Assembly (NCBI RefSeq): GCF_002257695.2
Contig: NZ_CP155571.1
DNA: 64,000 nucleotides
Reading direction: 5' to 3' (one strand)
Source of the DNA: Sporomusa acidovorans
GTDB taxonomy: Bacteria > Bacillota > Negativicutes > Sporomusales > Sporomusaceae
Shown here: positions 25,208 to 32,355 of the stretch, piece after piece
Numbering within the stretch: position 1 is the stretch's first letter
How the letters are laid out: each line of letters opens with the position of its first letter
Made by a program: the position numbers and the translations under genes
The notes under the pieces: model-generated
Database searches by the model: none
What the model was told of the DNA's origin: nothing
What the model saw: the letters and a program-made list of their open reading frames with translations, nothing else

Positions 25208-25777
25208 GTGGATTATAATCAAATCATAGATAAGCTGTCCGTTGTTTTATCAACTAAACGGCTCCAGCATTCGCTGGGGGTAAGCCAGAGTGCTGCACAG
25301 CTTGCAGACCGTTTTGGCGAGAATGTCGAAAAGGCAAAATTTGCCGGCGTGCTGCATGATTGCGCGCGGGGGCTAGCCAGCAGTACCCTGTTGCAAAAGG
25401 CCGCTTCCTTTGCTATAGTGGTGAATGATGTCGAACGCTGCCAGCCAACACTGTTGCATGCGCCGGTAGGTGCTTATTTGGCAAAAAATGAATATGGGGT
25501 GGATGATCCTCAGATTTTCAGGGCAATCATGCTCCATACAACAGGCGGCCGTGATATGACTGTATTAGATAAAATTATTTATTTGGCTGACTGTATAGAA
25601 CCAAGCCGGGATTTTCCCGGTATAGACAAGCTGCGCAGTTTAGCTTTTGCCGATTTAGACAAGGCAGTGCTGGCTGCTTTTGATCAATCCCTTCACTATG
25701 TTATTGGGCTAGGGTTGCTTATACACCCGGCTACAGTTGAGGGCCGCAATGATTTATTACAGAAAATAAACAAGTAA
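25208..25777 (+). CDS. yqeK: HD-domain bis(5'-nucleosyl)-tetraphosphatase YqeK
   Basis: YqeK hydrolyses Ap4A symmetrically. The 189-residue protein has the HD metal-binding set: RLQHSLGVSQSA, GVLHDCARG and LHTTGG, and the later DKIIYLADCIEPSR motif. The start is GTG at 25208 behind an AGGTGG site. It is normally next to nadD and rsfS; here LCP and rsfS follow. Confidence 0.92.
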   Translation: MDYNQIIDKLSVVLSTKRLQHSLGVSQSAAQLADRFGENVEKAKFAGVLHDCARGLASSTLLQKAASFAIVVNDVERCQPTLLHAPVGAYLAKNEYGVDDPQIFRAIMLHTTGGRDMTVLDKIIYLADCIEPSRDFPGIDKLRSLAFADLDKAVLAAFDQSLHYVIGLGLLIHPATVEGRNDLLQKINK

Positions 25778-25825
25778 TTTTATAGTGGAGGGTATTATCT
25801 TTCTTTAGGGAGAGGAGATGATGCC

Positions 25826-26833
25826 ATGAATAATGTGCAAGATAAAGCCGGACAACGACGGCGAAAAATTCGTTGGGACAGAGTTTTCATTTTACTTATT
25901 ATGCTGCTGATTGTAGTAGTGGCTTTAGCGGGAGCTACTGTTTATGCTTACCTCAATATGGTTCAGGTTCCGGCGACCGCACAAACTGTTAAGACTAAGG
26001 AGCGTCCGCCGGAAACTCTTACAAATCGGGTCAATATTCTCCTCTTGGGAATAGATGACAGGGACCGGGAGAATCCCGCTGATTTGGCACGACGATCTGA
26101 TACCATGATGCTGGCCAGTATAAACCCCGAGGACGGCACGGTTAGTTTATTGTCGATTCCGCGTGATACCAGGGTTGCTATTCCGGGGCGCAAGGGCTAT
26201 GACAAAATTAATCACGCCTATGCTTATGGGGGAGCTCAGCTTGCGCAAAACACAGTTGAACAATTTTTGCAAATTCCAATCAATTACTATGTAGTTATTG
26301 ACTGGCAGGCATTTATTAAGGTCATTGATATCCTTGGCGGTGTGGATCTTTATGTGGAAAATGATATGAAGTATCAAGACCCTTATGCAGACCTTACTAT
26401 TCACATTAATAAAGGCTATCAGCATCTGGACGGAGAAAAAGCCGGCGAATATGTACGGTTTCGTAGTGATGAACTCGGGGATATCGGCAGGGTGCAGCGT
26501 CAGCAACGTTTTCTAAAAGCAATGGCCCAAGAAATGATGCAGGTTAGCACGATTTTTAAGGTTCCTGCACTGGTCAGCGCGCTTAATCAGTATATAGATA
26601 CAAATATGTCAGTAATGACTATGATTAAGGTAGGAAATAGTCTCAAGAGTTTTAATGCCAATAACCTTAGCACGGCGATGCTGCCTGGGGATTTTGCAAC
26701 AATTGACCAGTTAAGCTACTGGGTTCCTAATAAGGAGCAGACTGAGCAGATAATCCAGAATATGTTCTTATCGACAACGAAAGTGACGGGAGTTTCTAAA
26801 GGAAACGCGCCTACAGACCTTAAACGAAATTGA
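25826..26833 (+). CDS. LCP (LytR-CpsA-Psr) family protein
   Basis: LCP enzymes attach secondary glycopolymers to peptidoglycan or related lipid carriers. The 335-residue protein has a cytoplasmic basic start, one transmembrane helix (about 20-45) and the extracytoplasmic LCP domain. That domain shows LLLGIDDR, RRSDTMMLASI, SIPRDTRV and the KINHAYAYGG motif that binds the lipid phosphate. In diderm Firmicutes the acceptor polymer is not known. It ends with a terminator before rsfS. Confidence 0.92.
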   Translation: MNNVQDKAGQRRRKIRWDRVFILLIMLLIVVVALAGATVYAYLNMVQVPATAQTVKTKERPPETLTNRVNILLLGIDDRDRENPADLARRSDTMMLASINPEDGTVSLLSIPRDTRVAIPGRKGYDKINHAYAYGGAQLAQNTVEQFLQIPINYYVVIDWQAFIKVIDILGGVDLYVENDMKYQDPYADLTIHINKGYQHLDGEKAGEYVRFRSDELGDIGRVQRQQRFLKAMAQEMMQVSTIFKVPALVSALNQYIDTNMSVMTMIKVGNSLKSFNANNLSTAMLPGDFATIDQLSYWVPNKEQTEQIIQNMFLSTTKVTGVSKGNAPTDLKRN

Positions 26834-26837
26834 TTAG

Positions 26838-26871
26838 AAAAGTAAAGCTTTTCATTAAGCTTTACTTTTTT
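26838..26871 (+). terminator. Intrinsic terminator after the LCP gene
   Basis: A perfect 12-bp AAAGTAAAGCTT/AAGCTTTACTTT stem is followed by a T-tract, directly after the LCP stop. Confidence 0.88.
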
Positions 26872-26959
26872 GCAGGAAACTTGCCTACATAGTCCGAATA
26901 AATTAAATTCGGAAAGAAAAAGCTATACTGAAGAGTTCCCAGGAGGTAATTTTTAATTG

Positions 26960-27310
26960 ATGATCGAAACCGACAGCAAGTTAGCCGAGATAATGGCCAA
27001 AGCCGCCAGCGACAAAAAGGCACATGATATTATTATAATGGATTTGTCCGGTATTTCCCCGGTAACGGATTACTTTGTTATTTGCAGTGCTAATTCAACG
27101 ACTCAGGTTCAGGCAATAGCCGATCATCTGGAGGAACAACTCGAGGCGCAGGGCATTAAACTCTTGCATAAGGAAGGCTACCGCGAAGCCCGCTGGATCC
27201 TTATGGATTATGGCAATTGCGTAGCCCACATTTTTGTAGATGAGGATCGCCAATTTTATAACCTTGAACGTCTATGGGGTGATGCCAAACAAATATCTTA
27301 CCAAGGATAG
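26960..27310 (+). CDS. rsfS: Ribosomal silencing factor RsfS
   Basis: RsfS binds L14 and blocks subunit joining in stationary phase. The protein of about 116 residues shows the family pattern AHDIIIMDLSGISPVTDYFVICSANS, HKEGYREARWILMDYGNCVAHIF-type segments and the LERLWGDA end. The ATG at 26960 lies 12 bp after AGGAGGT; an in-frame TTG at 26957 is possible. The cvfB gene starts 8 bp downstream. Confidence 0.93.
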   Translation: MIETDSKLAEIMAKAASDKKAHDIIIMDLSGISPVTDYFVICSANSTTQVQAIADHLEEQLEAQGIKLLHKEGYREARWILMDYGNCVAHIFVDEDRQFYNLERLWGDAKQISYQG

Positions 27311-27318
27311 GTGCGAAC

Positions 27319-28200
27319 ATGGATCAATCCAAACATAATTACAAACCAGGTGATGTTGTCGAATTAACCGCTGTCCGGAAAAGCGACCTGGGTGTATTTT
27401 TAGATGCCGGTACAGGCCGTACCAATGATGACATCTTATTGCATAAGGCCCAGCAGACAGAGGAGATTGCGGTCGGGCAGACCGTTAAGGTGTATCTTTA
27501 TAAAGATCCTAAAGGCAGGTTAACGGCCAGTATGCGTTTACCGCAAATGCAAGAAGGACAAGTGGCCCGAGTGGAGGTCATTAATACGACGCGTGATGGA
27601 GCGTTTGTCAATATTGGCGCTGAACGGGGAGTATTCATGCCTCACGCCGGCAGGAGAGGCATGCCGCGCCGCGGGGAAAAAGTATGGGTTAAATTGTATC
27701 GGGACAAGTCAGGGCGCCCGGCTGTCACCATGGAAGTCGAAGATGAACTTAGACAGGCTTCCCGCCCGGCTGAAGGGGTAAAAGTTGGCGATATGGTTAC
27801 CGGTTCCGTATATAATTATAATGATCAGGGCGCTTTTATTTTTACAAATGACCGTTTTATTGCTTTTCTGCATAACGATGAAATGACCGAACGGCCTCGC
27901 GTTGGCGCCGAACTTACCACACGGATCACATACATCAGAGAAGACGGCCGCCTGAATGTTTCCATGCGGCCGATTAAGGAAAATGCAATGGATCTTGATG
28001 CGGAAAAAATACTGGAAGTATTACGCAGACGCGGTGGTCAGATGCCTTACAGCGACGCTTCTCCCCCGGAAGTCATTAAAGAAAAATTTAATATCAGTAA
28101 AGCAGCGTTTAAACGCGCGATGGGGCGTTTGCTTAAAACACAGCTTGTTGAGCAAAAAGAGGGCTGGACCTATTTAAAAAATAAGGAAGGTGGCCAGTAA
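27319..28200 (+). CDS. cvfB: S1-like RNA-binding protein, CvfB family
   Basis: A 293-residue protein with three S1-type beta-barrel segments (about 1-70, 72-140, 150-215) and a C-terminal winged-helix domain (about 225-290, YSDASPPEVIKEKFNISKAAFKRAMG). This layout fits CvfB/YitL, an RNA-binding regulator of virulence genes in Staphylococcus; its target here is unknown. It follows rsfS closely and its stop codon is inside a terminator hairpin. Confidence 0.9.
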   Translation: MDQSKHNYKPGDVVELTAVRKSDLGVFLDAGTGRTNDDILLHKAQQTEEIAVGQTVKVYLYKDPKGRLTASMRLPQMQEGQVARVEVINTTRDGAFVNIGAERGVFMPHAGRRGMPRRGEKVWVKLYRDKSGRPAVTMEVEDELRQASRPAEGVKVGDMVTGSVYNYNDQGAFIFTNDRFIAFLHNDEMTERPRVGAELTTRITYIREDGRLNVSMRPIKENAMDLDAEKILEVLRRRGGQMPYSDASPPEVIKEKFNISKAAFKRAMGRLLKTQLVEQKEGWTYLKNKEGGQ

Positions 28201-28214
28201 AGCCACCTTCTTTA
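28186..28214 (+). terminator. Intrinsic terminator of cvfB
   Basis: AAGGTGGC and GCCACCTT form a stem around the cvfB stop codon, followed by CTTTACC. The small minus-strand gene ends 10 bp further on, so it may serve both sides. Confidence 0.7.
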
Positions 28215-28223
28215 CCACTACTA

Positions 28224-28358
28224 TCAAGTAGGCAAAGAATTTTTGCAGGGCATGTGTTTCTTTTGCTCTGCTTTGTTTGGATCGTTCGTATTCGTTATAG
28301 TCGCCGCCGCTTTGCTTTTTTTAGCAGCATTGGAATCTAACATATCTTTTGTAGCCAT
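28224..28358 (-). CDS. Small hydrophilic protein (44 aa), unknown
   Basis: On the minus strand an ATG behind a strong TAGGAGGG ribosome-binding site opens a 44-codon ORF. The product is lysine-, alanine- and asparagine-rich (MATKDMLDSN..., ending KKHMPCKNSLPT) with no membrane segment. The size and composition resemble minor spore or stress proteins, but no family is recognised. It follows another small gene on the same strand by about 57 bp. Confidence 0.55.
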   Translation of the reverse strand: MATKDMLDSNAAKKSKAAATITNTNDPNKAEQKKHMPCKNSLPT

Positions 28359-28414
28359 AGCAATCCCTCCTAGAAATATTGGTGCTGACAAGCAACTGCT
28401 TATTTTTGGGGTGG

Positions 28415-28615
28415 TCAGCCTCCTTGGTTGGTGAGTTCTTTGGCGGATTGAGCATCAGACTGGAGTTCATCTGCGGAAACCGTGTCATTGCTTACCTGAT
28501 ATTTTGACTGCGTGAGACTGGTCCGCGGGCCTTCGCTAAGTAAGCCCTTAGCACCAACCTGAGTTTCACCGGCAAAATTTTTGCCATTCCAGAATTCTGT
28601 TTTTTTGCCTGTCAA
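28415..28615 (-). CDS. Small hydrophilic protein (66 aa), unknown, possibly spore-associated
   Basis: A 67-codon minus-strand ORF encodes a polar protein that begins TGKKTEFWNGKNFAGETQVG and contains no hydrophobic helix or cysteine. The start chosen is the TTG at 28615, 8 bp after AGGAGG; the upstream in-frame GTG at 28624 overlaps that site and cannot use it. Divergent from a Spo0E-like gene. A spore or stress role is a guess from size, composition and neighbours. Confidence 0.6.
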   Translation of the reverse strand: MTGKKTEFWNGKNFAGETQVGAKGLLSEGPRTSLTQSKYQVSNDTVSADELQSDAQSAKELTNQGG

Positions 28616-28758
28616 AATGTTCACCTCCTATAGTGTGATTAGTTTTCCCGTACGAAGAATAAGCATGAGCGACAATGATTGCTAGTCGTAAACGATTATT
28701 TACATACATGATTTTTTATTTACCGGAAAAACTAAAAAACAGAATAAGGAGGGATTGT

Positions 28759-28947
28759 ATGGATCAGCAATTGCAAACGATAGCATTACAGGTTAAAGCT
28801 TTGAGACAGCAGCTTAGTGAACTTATGCAGAATTCAAACTCCGCTGACGCGGAAATCATAACAGCCAGCAGTACTTTAGACACTCAGCTTCAAGATTATG
28901 CCCAAACAATTCATGAAAAACGTACGCCGTCGATGCGGACTTTTTAG
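28759..28947 (+). CDS. Spo0E family aspartyl-phosphate phosphatase-like protein
   Basis: A 62-residue all-helical protein with the pattern IALQVKALRQQLSELM ... SSTLDTQLQDY. The SxxLDxxLxxY segment is the Spo0E signature; Spo0E proteins dephosphorylate Spo0A-P and delay sporulation. The ATG at 28759 lies behind AAGGAGGGA; the frame is open further upstream without a ribosome-binding site. A hairpin terminator follows the stop. Confidence 0.75.
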   Translation: MDQQLQTIALQVKALRQQLSELMQNSNSADAEIITASSTLDTQLQDYAQTIHEKRTPSMRTF

Positions 28948-28970
28948 AGCCACCGTAAGGTGGCTTTTTC
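28948..28970 (+). terminator. Intrinsic terminator of the Spo0E-like gene
   Basis: A perfect AGCCACC/GGTGGCT stem with loop GTAA is followed by TTTTC. The truncated repeat copy 4 starts immediately after it. Confidence 0.88.
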
Positions 28971-28998
28971 ACGCACAAGCCAAGTGTTTTTCTTATTT
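28970..28998 (+). repeat. Truncated copy 4 of the CTTCTGCC-core dispersed repeat
   Basis: CACGCACAAGCCAAGTG followed by TTTTTCTTATT matches the 3' end of copies 1 and 2 with few changes, but the core and first hairpins are missing. Like copies 2 and 3 it directly follows an intrinsic terminator. Confidence 0.6.
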
Positions 28999-29870
28999 CA
29001 GTTGCATTTAAAACTATAATAGACCCCAATAATAATGAGTATTGTACCGCAAAAAAAAGCGATTGTTAGTTGTTCACCTAACATTGCCCAACCTAGCAGA
29101 CTGCCTACTACAGGCTGAAAGAAAAAGAAGGGGCCCGCCTGATGCGTGGATAGGAGCGACAGGCCCTTATTCCAGGCAAAAAAGGCTACGGCTGTAGATA
29201 CAACACCAATATACAAAATACTTAAGACAATTGACCAGGTAGTAATTGCCAGGTAATTCCACTGTCCCAGTTCGGTCAAAGCGGCTAAGCCGGTAAAAAA
29301 TGCCGCCACAAGGGCACCGGCGGTGGTAACTGTAAGCGGTGAATGGATAAAAGAGGCTTGGCGGGCAATAACGGACTGATACCCCCAAAAAACAGCAGCT
29401 AACAGTAGTATAAGATTGCCCCATAAAGTACTGTCGCTGTTATCGCCTCCGGTAAGGATAATGATTAATACTCCGGCAAAGGCGATGAACATTGCCATTC
29501 CTTCGCGGCGGGACATTGTCTCTTTGAGCAGCAGAATAGCGAATATTGACTGGAAAATCGGCGAGAGAGTAGTAATCACGGCTCCCATATGAGCTGATGA
29601 AAGATTGGTACCAATAAACTGCGCACTGATGGATAAGAAATAACCAATGAACCCGACCTGAAGTAAAGAAGTGCGTTTTACAGCCGGAAAAATAGGAGCA
29701 TTAACAATCCGGCAGGCTATACTAAGCGTTGCTGAAGCAACTACATAACGAAAAAACAGTAATGTAAACGGCGGAACGATCTCCATAGCATATTTGCTGA
29801 CAACATACAGACCGCCCCAGATACTGGCGGCTAAAGACAGATAGAATGCACCTTTAAAACCTTGTCGCAT
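28998..29870 (-). CDS. EamA-domain (DMT superfamily) transporter
   Basis: A protein of about 290 residues with ten predicted helices arranged as two EamA repeats. It has an N-terminal ASIWGGLYVVSKY motif and a second-repeat AAVFWGYQSV segment. DMT exporters move metabolites or amino acids; the substrate is unknown. The start chosen is the ATG at 29870 behind GAGGTGAC; an upstream extension to 29954 would be hydrophilic and lacks a ribosome-binding site. It is downstream of the CNNM/CorC gene on the same strand, separated by a terminator. Confidence 0.87.
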   Translation of the reverse strand: MRQGFKGAFYLSLAASIWGGLYVVSKYAMEIVPPFTLLFFRYVVASATLSIACRIVNAPIFPAVKRTSLLQVGFIGYFLSISAQFIGTNLSSAHMGAVITTLSPIFQSIFAILLLKETMSRREGMAMFIAFAGVLIIILTGGDNSDSTLWGNLILLLAAVFWGYQSVIARQASFIHSPLTVTTAGALVAAFFTGLAALTELGQWNYLAITTWSIVLSILYIGVVSTAVAFFAWNKGLSLLSTHQAGPFFFFQPVVGSLLGWAMLGEQLTIAFFCGTILIIIGVYYSFKCN

Positions 29871-29938
29871 ATAAGTCACCTCAATATAATAAATATAAAT
29901 TTGATCTTCAAGGGTCGGAGTAGTTTGCTTTATGTAAA

Positions 29939-29974
29939 GAAATAAACCCTGCATAAGTAGCAGGGTTTATTTTT
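29939..29974 (-). terminator. Intrinsic terminator of the CNNM/CorC gene
   Basis: AATAAACCCTGC and GCAGGGTTTATT form a perfect 12-bp stem with T-rich flanks on both strands, abutting the stop codon of the minus-strand gene. Confidence 0.85.
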
Positions 29975-31307
29975 AGTCGAGGGAGTGATCACCGTCTACC
30001 AGGGGTGTCTTACGGGTAATGAGGACTTTGTCCACCCGCGCTTTATCCATATCAACAATTTCAAAAATATATTCGTTCCATTCAAATTTCTCGGTGGTAT
30101 GCGGGATATGTCCGAGATAGGAAACAATAAATCCCCCCAATGTCTGAAAATAGCCCCTTTCCTCACTGGGAAAATGATCAACACCCAATAGATCCTTGAG
30201 TTCTTCAGCCGGCAGCATACCATCTACGAGCCAGGATCCGTCATCGCGGACGACTACATCCGGAGCTTCATCTTCACCTAGATACGGCATATCGCCGACA
30301 ATGTGTTCAGCAATATCGTACAGGCTGATTAAACCTGACATACCGCCATATTCATCAACGACCAGCGCGACGTAATTACCGGTATCTTTAAAATTTTCCA
30401 GGACTGTCAGTGCCGGCGTATTTTTAGGAATAAACAAAGGTTGACGAGCAGCTTTTTCTAAGGCTAAAGGGCGGCCGGGAGTATAATTAGCGAGGATTTC
30501 ATTGGAGTAGATCACACCCACAATATCATCCAGGCTGCCACGCGCTACCGGAAAAAACAAATGGTTGGCATTGCGAATAATACGCAGGTTATATTGGTCA
30601 TTATCTTCAAGATCCAACCATTTAATTTGAGTACGCGGTGTCATAAGCGCTCCTACACGCATGTCGCCGAGTATAAAAATTTTTTCCAGCATTTCCCGTT
30701 CGGCTTTTTCAAAAACGCCATGCTGGGCTCCCTGACCGATAAGTACCCGTACCTCTTCTTCTGTCACAGGTGGTTCTGACGGTGGTTTGACACCTAAAAG
30801 CCTCATAGCCATATCAGTAGATAGACTTAACAAATGAACGAGTGGCCGGTTGATACGGACAAAGGCGGTCATCGGTCTGGCAATAGCTGCCGCAATGGGC
30901 TCGGGGTTATTGAGAGCCAGTTTCTTGGGCACAAGTTCGCCAATAATAAGTGACACATAAGTAATGGCGCCTACAACCAGCGTAAGGCTGATAGCTTCGC
31001 TATACCCTTTCAAGACAGGAATTGTATTTAAAAAGGATGCAAGATAGCCGGATAGCTTGGCACCGCCGAAAGTGCCTGTGAGGATGCCGATAAGCGTAAT
31101 ACCTATTTGTACAGCGGATAATAATGAAGTAGGTTCTTCCGCTAATTTTAAAGCGGCCTGAGCTCCTTTGCTGCCGCTGGCGGCCATATTTTCCAACCGG
31201 GCTTTGCGGGAAGAGACAATAGACATTTCGGTCATAGCAAATAATCCATTAGCTAAAATCAAAATTAAGATAATAATAAATTCAGTACTAAATGAGGCTG
31301 TATCCAA
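29973..31307 (-). CDS. CNNM/CorC-type hemolysin family membrane protein with CBS domains
   Basis: A 444-residue protein with a CNNM/DUF21 membrane domain (about 1-190, three or four helices), a paired CBS domain (about 205-335, with LMTPRTQIKWLD) and a C-terminal CorC_HlyC domain (about 350-435). Members are linked to Mg2+/Co2+ transport; the name hemolysin is historical. The start appears to be TTG at 31307. A 44-bp near-perfect palindrome lies 60 bp upstream. Confidence 0.88.
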   Translation of the reverse strand: MDTASFSTEFIIILILILANGLFAMTEMSIVSSRKARLENMAASGSKGAQAALKLAEEPTSLLSAVQIGITLIGILTGTFGGAKLSGYLASFLNTIPVLKGYSEAISLTLVVGAITYVSLIIGELVPKKLALNNPEPIAAAIARPMTAFVRINRPLVHLLSLSTDMAMRLLGVKPPSEPPVTEEEVRVLIGQGAQHGVFEKAEREMLEKIFILGDMRVGALMTPRTQIKWLDLEDNDQYNLRIIRNANHLFFPVARGSLDDIVGVIYSNEILANYTPGRPLALEKAARQPLFIPKNTPALTVLENFKDTGNYVALVVDEYGGMSGLISLYDIAEHIVGDMPYLGEDEAPDVVVRDDGSWLVDGMLPAEELKDLLGVDHFPSEERGYFQTLGGFIVSYLGHIPHTTEKFEWNEYIFEIVDMDKARVDKVLITRKTPLVDGDHSLD

Positions 31308-31369
31308 ATCGTGATTGCACGCTCCCTTTGGGTTAAAAATTAATCTTTGTTGGATTTCCTAGCTTCAAT

Positions 31370-31413
31370 GATATCATATCCGTTTGTCACTAGTGTCAAA
31401 CGGATATGATATC
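31370..31413. repeat. 44-bp near-perfect palindrome
   Basis: GATATCATATCCGTTTG is repeated inverted around the centre CACTAGTG with only one mismatched pair of 22. It lies between two minus-strand genes. No T-tract follows it on either side, so it does not look like an ordinary terminator. Confidence 0.85.
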
Positions 31414-31448
31414 TAAAATTTTTACCGTTTGGAATCTTCCTAAGAAAG

Positions 31449-31477
31449 TACCCGCTGGCTGTTAGCAAGCGGGCGGG
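31449..31477 (-). terminator. Possible terminator of the VTT-domain gene
   Basis: CCCGCTGGC and GCAAGCGGG pair with one mismatch; on the minus strand TACTTTCTT follows. It lies just past the stop of the VTT gene. Confidence 0.5.
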
Positions 31478-31482
31478 ATTTT

Positions 31483-32076
31483 TTACAATTTATCCAGTGC
31501 GGCATCTGTTTTTTTGCTTCGTTTTATTATATATGCAACAATACCTATGACGAATACAGCAAGCAGGGAAATAATCAACGTGTCATGTTTATGGTGTGTA
31601 AACATTTCCACAGCTTGTGGTCCAAAGTAGTAAATCAAAATTCCCTCCAGTAAAAAACGCTTAGCCCGCCCCAGGAAGGAAATAACTAAAAATACAGGCA
31701 TATTAATTTTCAGCGCTCCCGCCGTAATGCTGATAAACTTATAAGGAATCGGTGAGAGTGCGGCTAAAAATATTGTCCATACAGCGTTTTCCTGGATCGT
31801 ACGCGTTATCTTATCTAAATATTTGGCAGGAATAAATTTGCGGGTAGCCGGAAGTCCGATTTTAATTCCAATCAGATAACCGACCAATCCACCCAGAATA
31901 GAGGCAAACGTGGTTGCTAAACCATAGTAGACGGCGTTTTGCGGGTTAGTCAGTGCTAAAGGTATGAGAATCATATCCGGCAGAACTGGCGAGATAAAAG
32001 ACTCTGTAAAAGCAGCAAGCAAGAGGCCGGCAAGCCCCCACTCCAATAGTACTTCTAACAGTGCTTCCACTAACAC
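31483..32076 (-). CDS. VTT-domain (DedA/SNARE-associated-like) membrane protein, YqaA type
   Basis: A 197-residue membrane protein with about five helices. Its VTT/DedA-type features include ESFISPVLPDMILIPLAL and the re-entrant motif SPIPYKFISITAGAL. DedA/VTT proteins act in lipid-carrier recycling or membrane homeostasis. The start could be the GTG at 32076 or another at 32070. It is not in an obvious operon. Confidence 0.8.
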   Translation of the reverse strand: MLVEALLEVLLEWGLAGLLLAAFTESFISPVLPDMILIPLALTNPQNAVYYGLATTFASILGGLVGYLIGIKIGLPATRKFIPAKYLDKITRTIQENAVWTIFLAALSPIPYKFISITAGALKINMPVFLVISFLGRAKRFLLEGILIYYFGPQAVEMFTHHKHDTLIISLLAVFVIGIVAYIIKRSKKTDAALDKL

Positions 32077-32122
32077 ACTTCCCCTCTTCGCTTATATAAC
32101 CCTGTATATTTACAATTAACCG

Positions 32123-32207
32123 TACTAATAGTTTATCTTACATCCGGCGTTTCAGTCAAGAACGAATAGGAATCGTTAATAGAAATAAACGCTTATAAGA
32201 TAACATC
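32123..32207. repeat. Left 85-bp direct repeat flanking the IS element
   Basis: This 85-bp sequence is identical to 34178-34262. It is the target-site duplication of the IS1634-type element. It contains one arm (ACGCTTAT) of the tRNA-Ala terminator hairpin but not the other, so the right copy is the one still attached to the tRNA gene. Confidence 0.93.
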
Positions 32208-32239
32208 CATAGTTTTGCAGTCACTTTTTAATATCTAGA

Positions 32240-32284
32240 GCTCAGATCATTGATGTTTACTAACGTTCTGAGCATTTTTTTATT
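32240..32284 (+). terminator. Inward terminator at the left end of the IS
   Basis: A GCTCAGA/TCTGAGC stem is followed by a long T-rich tract, upstream of the transposase. Such hairpins guard IS elements against read-through from outside. Confidence 0.7.
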
Positions 32285-32305
32285 TTATTTTTTGTCATAT
32301 TTTGC

Positions 32306-32334
32306 TTGCGTTTTATTGTTTTTTGGTGTATACT
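32306..32334 (+). promoter_or_regulatory. Transposase promoter
   Basis: TTGCGT (32306-32311) and TATACT (32329-32334) are 17 bp apart, 22 bp before the transposase ATG. Confidence 0.6.
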
Positions 32335-32355
32335 AAAAGGAAAAGGACTGTTTCT

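Noticed and set aside
28243..28434. A 63-residue plus-strand hydrophobic ORF
   Set aside because: It lies antisense to the small minus-strand gene at 28224-28358, which has a strong ribosome-binding site, while this ORF has none.
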